DNA of 64,000 nucleotides from Venturia oleaginea (taxonomy: Eukaryota > Ascomycota > Dothideomycetes > Venturiales > Venturiaceae). Below are positions 56,201 to 64,000 of the stretch, one piece after another. The stretch spans positions 62,001 to 126,000 of the forward strand of contig JABMLP010000040.1 in NCBI GenBank assembly GCA_013176395.1, read 5' to 3'. The translations under genes and the position numbers were made by a program. The notes beneath the pieces were generated by a model. The model did no database searches. It saw nothing but the letters and a program-made list of their open reading frames with translations, and was not told the DNA's origin. How positions within the stretch are numbered: the first letter of the stretch is position 1; every line of letters starts with the position of its first letter.

Positions 56201-56705
56201 AGTGTCCCCAATTTGTTTGGGAATCAAAGGAGTGTCAGGATTCTCTCGCAGATGCTCTCGTATCCGATATTGTAGCAAATCCAACAGAAATTGGCCATGG
56301 TTTTTGTAGGAGAGGTGTATTATTTGAGGCAGAGTATTTGGCGCATTATCTGTCGGCACAGCCAGCTGTACAGGACCAGCATCTAATCCTAAACCATCAT
56401 TCCATAGCTCTTCATATTCCGGAACCGCTTCAAATCTCTTGAGCTCTGATTGTGATTCTGGGTACTTAAATATGTCGGATTGGAAAAGCGCGGCATATGC
56501 CTCTTGAGCTTGTTCGTAGGACCGCGGGCCTTCGGAGTGGAATTTGAGGGCAATTTGGTAGAGCCTCAACGCGTCTTCGATTTGCAGTTCCTTTGTATCG
56601 TCGACTTCTGGTTCGGAGACGTTATCGTATTCGATATTGAGGGCTACAAAGGCCGACTGGCGTATGTTAGCAGTAGTAATACTAAGGCCCATGGACTCTT
56701 ACCAT
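50249..56705 (-). CDS. HIR3: HIR histone chaperone complex subunit HIR3 (CABIN1-like)
   Basis: Minus-strand coding exons 56705..56703, 56656..55347, 55305..53738, 53599..53080 and 53012..50249 add up to 6,165 nt, exactly 2,055 codons (2,054 residues). The first coding exon is only the ATG; the splice gives MSAFVALNIEYDNVSEPEVD, the known HIR3 start. The protein is a TPR-rich helical scaffold: ALRLYQIALKFHSEGPRSYE near the start, LWRCTSAVATLVGSNRIARF, and later HFMLGKCLWKMFTASAEVLG. The C-terminus is acidic and Pro-rich (about 1870-2054). HIR3 holds together the HIR complex, which deposits H3-H4 independently of replication and represses histone genes. The intron at 53600..53737 is longer than the others (138 nt) but is required, as it contains stops. 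Confidence 0.93.
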
Positions 56706-57200
56706 GATGAAAGCGAATGCGCCTGGCTCGACAGCACCTCTCCAGAACAGTAACCAAATAGTGTCTCAATTCCAATACAATGGGCGAGTCTTTGTTCATG
56801 TAGCCATGAATTGTTGAGGAGGAATATATGAAGTCGCAGTGTTTGAGAAAAGTCGCGGTGTCAAGTGTTCATGGCGCGTCCGGATAAAAAGAGCAACAGT
56901 ACCAGATATCGCCCGCTCTCCTCTGCATGAAAAAGTAGTTTGTGTCTGATAAATATTCTTGTCCCGTTCCCCAGGAAGTTATTATCGAATTCGATTGTAT
57001 GCAGCAATTGAACTACTGAAGTACAGGATGATCGGGTTCCTGGATACCAAGACGGGAGTAGCCCGCACCTAGCGTTGACATATGGATGCTTTTCTTGTAT
57101 TGTCGGATGCACATCTCCAATACCATACAATTCGATCAATTGAATACGCAAAGGCCCTCTCACACACCATCAAACCCCCAGTACCAATTCTGCGCATGAA
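56706..57200. promoter_or_regulatory. Shared upstream region of HIR3 and the exomer adaptor gene
   Basis: HIR3 reads leftward and the adaptor gene rightward from this 495-base stretch. No named site could be supported. Confidence 0.4.
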
Positions 57201-59493
57201 ATGGTGGCCATACCCAGCGTCCCAGAGTACGTTCAGTCTACTCCTTTGCCAGCTGTCTCACAGCAAGCCACACAGAAATAGCAGCACAAAGTAGCTGACG
57301 GACCATCTGATAGGATCTTTGAGGAGGAGCTTCAAACTGCCGTCGATGCGCGAACAGAGTCTCTCCAGACCTTGAGAGAGCTTGGCCCGCCGGATCTCGT
57401 CCATTTGATCAAGCAGCCCATAAAGGGTGCCCCTAAGCAGGTCAGCTGCTATGATTTAACAAAAACCTGTGCCCCTTGAAGACTGACACACACCCTAGAC
57501 CGGCGTCTATCACAATGTAACCGGCATAGAAGCCTCCTCATCTGCCAGCCTGGCTGCATATATCAACACCCTCACATTCACTCCTCACGACAAGCAACTC
57601 AAGGTCGCCTCCGGCTTATACTGGTAATGGAAAGACATGTGTTTGCATGGGAAAAGCTGACAGAAATAGCTGCTACAATGCCTTCTCACGGTTGGACATG
57701 CGCGTACAAGTACAGATTCCAGGAACCGTGGAGAGCTATTGCATAGACGAACGTGGAGACAAGAGAGTGGCCTCGGAAGATCTTTGGTTGGAGACGTACC
57801 TCTGCAGCGTCCTTCGCGCATACTCTTACGCCGACGACGGATCTGGAGAGACAATCAAGAAAATAGTCGGGGTCAGGAGGTTCAACCCAATCACAAGCAC
57901 AGAGGCAGAACATCGGTTCTTGGACGCGGCAGAGAGACTATTCTTCAATGGCTGGCAATTGGGTTCGGATCCGGAAATTCAGGTTCCTAACTTGGTTTCA
58001 AATCACTTGACGACTGGCCTTCTGGACTACATCCACACAACCGGGCGTTATACCTCTGGCATCAACCTGTTCGAGAAGCTGAGGATGAGGGATCCGGAAA
58101 TATCATCTCTGCTGGCACAAGTGTACATCTCAGCAGACGAAGAGGTGAAGGCAGTTCAATTGCTCCACGAGGCCATTGAGGAATTGCCAATGGACTACTC
58201 TCTGCTCGATTGCCAGGCAAAATTTCTAAACCAGAAAGGACGTGCAGATCTAGCATTGGACATCGCTAAGCGGAGTGTAGTCTCGGCACCAAGCGAATTT
58301 GGAACGTGGGCCAGGCTGGCGGAGATCTATGTTAGCATGGAGCAGTGGGATTTGGCACTTCTAACTCTGAACTCGTGTCCAATGTTTACGTATCAGGATA
58401 AGGACGCACCGAGGATGCCGGAGCCACTTCGAGTCTTCCTCCCGACGATGCCTGAGACGTTATGCGACGAAATTGATGACAGTGGAGGATCTGCAGACGG
58501 AGAGCTTGTCCACCCCACATTACGGAAGCTACACGCTGCTGGTTTCAAGGGCACATTCTCGAAAGCATATCGACTTCTCACAGAAATCACCAAGAAAATC
58601 GGCTGGGATCAACTGCTACGGATACGGAGTCAAGTCTTCGTCATGGAAGAGGAGTACCGCCACGAAAAGCAAGCACCGCCAGTTCACAGTCGAAATCCTA
58701 GTATCACTGCTCTCAAATCACCGTCTCCACAGCCCTCGCCTGTGACAAACGGCCACGGTGAAGCCGAGGCGACCGATTCTTCAGCCGACGGGTCGGTAGA
58801 CGACAAGCCAGAAGCAGCAGCTGATAGCCTAGAAAAGCCAGCTCTTACCGTTGCCGCAGATATTGTTCATGCGGGCTCGGAAGATCCAGCAGAGTCAGCA
58901 GAAGAGTCATACACCCAATTTGTGAACAAACGTCTGTGCGAACGTTGGTTGGACAATCTCTTCATGGTCCTCTACGAAGACTTGAGAGTCTACACAATCT
59001 GGAGAACTGAAATGGCTCAATATCGACAACAGCAAATTTTGTATAAGAAGTCTGCAGAGGAATGGGAGATTCTCGGTGAATTGGCTGAGAGGCTGCATCA
59101 TGACGAGGAGGCTGTTGAGGCTTTCCAGGCTTGCTTGCAGATTCAATTCTCACCGAAAGCTATGAGGGGTGTGCTAGGGATGTACGAGGGCAGGAACGAT
59201 GTGAGGAGTATTGTAGGTGCCTTGATTCGGTTGGTTACGTGGCAGTATCGGTGGTACTCTGAGGTATGTTTCTCACACCCTCCTTCATGCCCCAAGCAAT
59301 TTGCATGTTTACCAAGAGTCAATAGTTCTCACCAAGCCTCTTCTACACCATCCGAAAACTCATCGAAGAGGAGGGCGCCGTCAAAGTCCGAAGCATCATC
59401 CAAGGTACATCTCTACCGCAGCACGTACTCGACCTCACACATCAATATGCCACTCTATGTGCCGCCTTTCACAGCAGCGGTACTGAGTCTTGA
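57201..59493 (+). CDS. Exomer cargo adaptor of the ChAPs family (BUD7/BCH1/CHS6-like)
   Basis: Exons 57201..57226, 57314..57440, 57499..57623, 57670..59263 and 59326..59493; 679 residues. The start reads MVAIPSVPEIFEEELQTAVD; then LRELGPPDLVHLIKQPIKG, GVYHNVTGIEASSSASLAAY, YNAFSRLDMRVQVQIPG and TPR-type repeats such as MDYSLLDCQAKFLNQKGRAD. The C-terminal part has LCERWLDNLFMVLYEDLRVY and ends LTHQYATLCAAFHSSGTES. ChAPs proteins together with CHS5 form the exomer, which carries chitin synthase and other cargo from the trans-Golgi to the plasma membrane. Filamentous fungi usually have one such gene, so a yeast name is not assigned. A Ser/Pro-rich, acidic insertion (about 360-430) is variable in the family. 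Confidence 0.92.
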
Positions 59494-59886
59494 TTAAAAT
59501 TGGAGCTGGTTATATGACACGTAAGGATTTGCGGATTTTGCGATTTCCAAGGTTTGATGGACAATGACGCTTGTGCAATAGTAGTAGTAGATTTTAATAC
59601 ACCCTTTTTCTTTAGATTGAGAATTGTAGATTGAGACAGGTGTTGATGTGTTCTTTGTGAGATTTTGTATGGGGGTTGATGGGATTTGGGGATATGTGGT
59701 GGTCATGAGTATGTCGACTTGAAAATGAAGGTGATTTTTATATCTTAGGGAGGGCTGCTGTTTACTCCTCTCTCTTTGAGATTTTTATCTGTTAGACGTT
59801 GAAGCATTTGTTGCGACTGGTGTTTTGAATGTTGGGATTGGTTTTAGGCTTGGGGTCTTGGAATGATGTTGGATACGTATTCGCTA
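59494..59886. other. 3' flank of the exomer adaptor gene
   Basis: T- and G-rich spacer up to transposon copy 3. No gene is recognised. Confidence 0.3.
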
Positions 59887-59888
59887 TA

Positions 59889-61738
59889 ACGTACTCCACC
59901 ACCCAATCGCTCAAACCACCCAACCGCTAAGAATTTCTTGGCACGACCATCTCATGTTACGACTCTTTAATTTTTTCGCTATCAACAATAGATTCCAAGT
60001 CCGTCGTGCTACTATCTGATTCAGAAGATATCTCGATATCTTTTTTACAAGTTCGCGCATTATGCCCAGCTGCGCCGCAGTTCCCACAGCGCCGTTGAGT
60101 TGGTCGGGCTATTTCTTGATCACCACTACCACGAGCCTTCTTCGATCCCTGAGGCTCTACAGACGCCTCTGCAGCTACCTGCGCTGCTGCAGTCCCATAC
60201 TCCATAGTACCACCTTGCTGGATCCGCTTCCTTTTGCGCGATTTTCGCTTCGTTATTACTGCCAATTGCTCTTCAAGCTCGTGGTTGCGCGCAACGAGTA
60301 GAGCGTTTTGGTGAAGCATAAATTCAGCGCCCTTAACAAGCTGGGAAAAGCCAGCCTGGGCAGTAACTGGTGACCGAGTAAAAGACTCGCTTACGAGCTT
60401 GGATTGGGATCCAAATTCATGAGTATTGCTTGGAGTCTTTGCCTGCCACGGCGTTTCTGGGAGACGGGGTTCTGGCGGGGTACGTAGCCGTACTTCAAGG
60501 CGGTCCAATACCGCCTGCGCGTCGATAGGGACTAGCCCTACTGCCTCAAAGGCCTTTTGACAGTTCTCTTTTGTTAACACGTCGAAAAACGCGTCTTTGA
60601 AGGCAGGGAGAAAGCCTTCCTTGTTGATATGGTACACGCGTCGGCGCGCCAAGTCCCGGACGCGTTGGGAGTACTTGCGCTTCAACGGCGAGAAGCAGAC
60701 CACGTCAAGGGGCTGGAGTATATGCGACGAGTGCGATGGCATGCAGAGGGTTAGGATCTTATTTTCGAGGCAGTAGTCCTTAAAATTCTGGTTGAGATGG
60801 CTCTCATGGCCGTCCAAAATGAGTAGCCTGTACCCCCCCCACCTGCCGCGCATTTGTATGCGCGTCAAAATGCTTCAACCACTCAAGACCAAGCGCATTA
60901 TTTGTCCAGCCGTTCTCAGAGACTGAAAGCTTCCAATTGCGCGGTATATCTGCCTCCTCGTACCACGCAGAGATGTGAACGCGTCCTTTGTAGATAATGA
61001 AGGATGGGGTTGCATACCCAGCGGCGCAGATACTCTGGATAACCGTAACCCATTCGCGATCGCCCGGCTGAATGAGTTCCGGCCTTGTACGTCTCTCGGA
61101 GGCTGTAACGACCTTCATTGACCCAATAACACCCATCTGGAAGCCAATCTCGTCAAAGTTGTGTGTATCCTCGTCGTGGACGCCGTACTTAGCTTTGGTA
61201 TCTGCAACGAGCTTGAACCACGCGCCGATAATCTCTGGATCTTCCTGTAGTATCCTCTGCCTATCCTTGGCTCGATTGAAGGCCATCTTGAGCTCATCTG
61301 AGCGCGTAACGAACCTCTCAGCCCAGTTTTTGCCCACTGGCTCTCCACCGCGTATAGCTAGCAGTTTATCGGCCATATCTTCTACCTCACAAAGCCGGGG
61401 CACAAATCCTCGCGAATCGAGGTCAAGGATGTATCGGACAAGCGTTTGCTCTTCGGTAAGGGTAAGTTTCCGACCATTTGGTGGTGTTTCGAGGATAAAT
61501 GGGACTCCTTTAACGCGCTCAGAGAGGATTCGCTGTTTAACGTCAAAGGCACGAGCGGCGGCCCGTTGGCTTCGGAATTGGCCGGCTTGGAGGGCTTGGA
61601 GTGCGAGCTGAATTCTCCCTTCGTGTTGGAGTAATAGTGCGTTTCGTTGTTCAGACATAATCACATCAGAGGAATGGTAGAAGTCTTGGCAGATTTTGAG
61701 CGGTTGGATGGTTTGAGCGGTTGGGTGGTGGAACACGT
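59889..61738 (-). mobile_element. pogo-like transposon, copy 3 (1,850 bp)
   Basis: The left end ACGTACTCCACCACCCAATC pairs with the right end (complement of 61738, ACGTGTTCCACCACCCAACC); TA flanks at 59887-59888 and 61739-61740. The subterminal motif (CACCCAAYCGCTCAAACCAC) differs from copies 1 and 2 (CACCACCGAGCCGGCCAC), so this copy belongs to a sister subfamily. It carries a nearly complete transposase gene on the minus strand with one frame break. Confidence 0.9.
59957..61658 (-). pseudogene. pogo-family transposase with C-terminal zinc knuckle, frameshifted (copy 3)
   Basis: ATG 61658 opens MSEQRNALLLQHEGRIQLAL. The DNA-binding part (GKNWAERFVTRSDELKMAFN) and first catalytic Asp (HNFDEIGFQMG) are in this frame, which ends after RQVGG at a long C run near 60834-60842 that is two bases longer than in copy 1. 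The rest continues in another frame: LLILDGHESHLNQ (second Asp), QPLDVVCFSPLKRKYSQRV (third Asp), a basic stretch KRKSRKRKRIQQGG, and a CCHC zinc knuckle CGNCGAAGHNARTC with an acidic tail. The only visible lesion is this homopolymer change, so the copy was active recently or the run is misread. Confidence 0.9.
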
Positions 61739-61740
61739 TA

Positions 61741-62589
61741 TATATACTCAAGAATGATTCGGTACATATGTTACAATAACTTAGGTCTAAATTTTGGCTT
61801 TAGATATGACTACGAGGGAATAATCGTTCGATGAAGTATAACTTTTCCCTTTTCTCGAATCGTGGCTTATATCTTTGAAGTGGAACTTTATCCTTATTTT
61901 CCGAGAGAGTGAGGTGTCGGGAGTTAGCGGGAGGATAAGTTCTATTTATTTGTCGGATCTTTTAAGGTTTTGATGTATTGGGTTCTTGGAGCTGGGCTAT
62001 GTGCGTTGTTTATGAGGAATAATTAGTACTTAGGACGGACTAATCTGTGAATGATCGTGGGATTTGGCCGGCAGTGAACTGGAGTACTAATTGTTATAGC
62101 AACGGGGTTTCTTGAATAGAGGATAGAAAGGTTCATCACGAAATGAATTGGAACTGAAACTCTTAGGAACCGCGACAAAGACCCAATGTAAGGAAGTTGT
62201 AACAGAGTCTAGCCCAGAAAGCAGAAGGCCCCGAGCGATAGCCATGAGGGTGTGATTTCTTTCCGATTTAGGCTGTGTTATAACTTCGTCGCACTGGGTC
62301 ATTGTTGCAATCTCGCAGCAGTAGAAAAGTTCTCTTGGCAGCGTTGTCACTCGATGATCATCTCAAGAATGAGAAAATGCCCAGAAGGTCTTTCGCAAAC
62401 ATGGAATTGGAGTAAGTATGTTTGCATCTCCTTAATATTTAAGCTACCTAGCTTCAAAGTATCATCCTGTCACCAGCGAACACCAGAGCCCAGAAGAACT
62501 CCGTGAGTGGCACCGCTCTTTTTCCACGTATGCGTATTTCATAAACGCGTTTTTGACAAAGCACATAAACACAGCCGAGAGCGAACCGT
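61741..62589. other. Spacer between transposon copy 3 and the uS9 gene
   Basis: No gene is recognised; the frames near 62087..62350 (-) and 62252..62506 (+) have no supported homology. The right part is the 3' untranslated region of the uS9 gene. Confidence 0.3.
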
Positions 62590-63229
62590 TTAACGGTAGG
62601 ACTTTTGGAAGCGGGAGCGGGCACCGTGACCACCGAATTTCTTTGGCTCGCACCGTCTGTTGTCGGCGACGAGGAGGGTACGGTCGTATTGGATGAGGGC
62701 CTGCTTCAACTGGTTCTTGGAGTGCTCGTCGATGAACTTCTGGTAGTATGCAACCTGTGCCCATCAAATTAGCCCAGCTCTCATCACTTCTTCGCCAATT
62801 CCACTATATCGTGTAGGCGCAACAGAAGGAATGATATGTAACGTACGATCGACTTAGCAATAGCCTGTCGGATGGCGTAGATCTGGGAAGTGTGTCCACC
62901 ACCGGTAACGCGAACGCGGATATCAACCATGCCTACACACAAAATTGTAAGTCCTTGTTCTTCTTTCCTCCGATCTAGATTTTGGGAGGGCGCATACTGA
63001 ATTTGTCGAGTCCGAGGATAAGGAGGGGCTCGTAGACCTTGAATCTGAGGATCTCTGGCTGGACGAGAGCGAGGGGCTTTCCGTTGACCTTGACGAGACC
63101 TTTACCGGCCTTGCAGTGGGCGACGGCGGTCGCAGTCTTCTTTTTGCCGAACTGTGCTGGTTGTCAGTGTTGAGCGATTACTGTGCGCATCATTGGACCT
63201 ACGCATTGGACGCTCTGGGAGGTAGACAT
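62590..63229 (-). CDS. RPS16: 40S ribosomal protein S16 (uS9)
   Basis: Minus-strand exons 63229..63203, 63151..62998, 62932..62847 and 62754..62590; 143 residues, the normal length. The protein reads [83 protein letters not shown], and ends with the basic [12 protein letters not shown], whose tail reaches the P-site tRNA in ribosomes. All splice phases agree. The gene has three introns, one after only nine codons, which is common in highly expressed fungal ribosomal genes. It diverges from the RCC1-like gene across 370 bases. Confidence 0.96.
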
Positions 63230-63598
63230 GGCGATTTGTCGATTTGTCAGTTGTCGATGAGAATGGGGAGTCGAGCGAGAACTCTTGAATATTGAGCGAA
63301 TGGTGTGGAGTGCCCGAGCCAATCAGACGAGCTTAGGACTTGCAGAGATGACAGTCAAGCACGTGATATATTTCTGGGATCTCCAAACTCGATCATCGAT
63401 GTCGACTAGTCAAGATATTTGTTCATCATTCATTTCGTTTGGTAGATGCTGATGATTTCTCGCCACGATCCCAGCTGGCTGATTTCCAAAGCGGTTGATG
63501 GAGAATCGAGCAGACATCTCGAACTCGGTAAAGTTCGGCATCAAGATCACTCAACTCTTTTGACTTGTGCCACAAATGCATCAAAGAAATCATCGAAC
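63230..63598. promoter_or_regulatory. Shared upstream region of uS9 and the RCC1-repeat gene
   Basis: The ribosomal gene reads leftward and the RCC1-like gene rightward from this 369-base spacer. No ribosomal-gene control element could be named with confidence. Confidence 0.4.
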
Positions 63599-64000
63599 AT
63601 GATCTTTGCATTAGGATCAAACGGCGCAGGCCAGCTAGGCATAGGTCACACAGAGGATGCTCACGAACCAACGCCATGCATACTCCCACAGAACTTCGAC
63701 AGCTCGACTATACTTGGGTTCGCAGCAGGTGGCAATCACACCTTGATAAGCTCTCCCGGCCTCCTTCATGCCGCTGGAGAAGCTTCGGACTCACGATATC
63801 CTTTGGTGCATAAATACACCGAGGCAAAAGAGACAGGAAGGTTCAGACTATCGGCATTGTCTGCAAAGCTATGCTCTGCGAATTGGGAGTCATCTGCGTG
63901 GGTGGATGACATGGACCGCGTCTTCACATGCGGAACTGGCAACAAAGGCGAACTTGGTCACGGCGAAGACATCACATCACTGCCGGAGCCAAAGATCATC
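63599..64000 (+). CDS. RCC1-repeat protein, N-terminal part (cut by window end)
   Basis: ATG 63599 opens MIFALGSNGAGQLGIGHTED, a clear first RCC1 blade; the frame then stays open to the window edge (134 codons), with GFAAGGNHTLIS and a second blade VFTCGTGNKGELGHGEDITS. RCC1 repeats form a seven-bladed propeller. The start directly on a blade, without an N-terminal tail, is like fungal ATS1/Aam1-type proteins (linked to tubulin and tRNA wobble modification) rather than the chromatin-bound Ran exchange factor. The end is off-window, so this is an inference. Confidence 0.8.
   Translation, partial: MIFALGSNGAGQLGIGHTEDAHEPTPCILPQNFDSSTILGFAAGGNHTLISSPGLLHAAGEASDSRYPLVHKYTEAKETGRFRLSALSAKLCSANWESSAWVDDMDRVFTCGTGNKGELGHGEDITSLPEPKII

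Noticed and set aside
63426..63689. A minus-strand frame of 87 codons near the window end.
   Set aside because: It overlaps the start of the RCC1-repeat gene and has no homology of its own.
1..64000. tRNA, rRNA, snRNA genes and biosynthetic gene clusters.
   Set aside because: No tRNA-like B box with a fitting A box, no rRNA sequence and no polyketide, peptide or terpene synthase was seen; small RNAs cannot be excluded by eye.

Overview
This window looks like a nuclear chromosome segment of a filamentous ascomycete (Pezizomycotina). The genes are split by short GT-AG introns, mostly 41-150 nt, and densely packed housekeeping genes alternate with transposon-rich stretches. Several genes are typically fungal: NST1, HIR3, a BUD7/CHS6-type exomer adaptor, profilin, RHO2, PCM1 and a TRF-like telomere protein with a matching TTAGGG-type tract. 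The class (possibly Leotiomycetes) is a guess from gene content. No prokaryotic, plastid or viral genes were seen.

Layout. 1-3.4 kb: a decaying tandem cluster of BTB/POZ-type genes. 3.9-5.2 kb: a cyclase-family pseudogene with three in-frame stops. 5.6-7.4 kb: mitochondrial GatA. 9-10.5 kb: an F-box-like Cys-rich protein with an inverted relict of its own motif upstream. 10.75-11.77 kb: a 1,015-bp element with 39-bp inverted repeats. 12.5-13.3 kb: ISA2. 13.5-15.2 kb: a broken, unidentified minus-strand locus. 15.6-16.3 kb: two solo-LTR-like insertions, each splitting one copy of a duplicated repeat. 17-19.3 kb: a kinesin with a long motor insertion. 19.6-20.3 kb: a simple array and two more solo-LTR-like elements. 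20.4-24.7 kb: a DIRS-like retrotransposon on the minus strand, with a roughly 200-bp tandem array between its reverse transcriptase and tyrosine recombinase. 25.6-29.3 kb: NST1. 30.8-31.5 kb: RHO2. 32-33.9 kb: pogo/Fot1-like transposon copy 1. 34.8-36.6 kb: PCM1. 37-37.7 kb: mL40. 38-39.6 kb: a protein with an OTT_1508-like deaminase motif pattern. 40.4-41.1 kb: profilin. 41.8-43.1 kb: a kinase-like pseudogene. 43.3-46.4 kb: the TRF-like gene. 46.9-48.5 kb: pantothenate kinase. 48.9-49.8 kb: an internally deleted pogo copy carrying a nested insertion. 50.2-56.7 kb: HIR3. 57.2-59.5 kb: the exomer adaptor. 59.9-61.7 kb: pogo copy 3. 62.6-63.2 kb: ribosomal protein uS9. 63.6 kb to the end: an RCC1-repeat protein, cut by the window edge.

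The housekeeping genes serve unrelated cell functions and form no visible pathway cluster. PCM1 (UDP-GlcNAc synthesis), RHO2 and the exomer adaptor all bear on cell-wall building, but they are not adjacent in a way that implies co-regulation. HIR3/exomer adaptor and uS9/RCC1 are divergent pairs that share short upstream regions. The accessory genes (BTB, F-box-like, deaminase-like, kinase-like) and the pseudogenes sit beside transposons, which fits a fast-evolving compartment inside an otherwise conserved region. The most unusual observation is a TTAGGGTTAGGGTTA tract inside an intron of the gene that appears to encode the telomere-repeat-binding protein itself.
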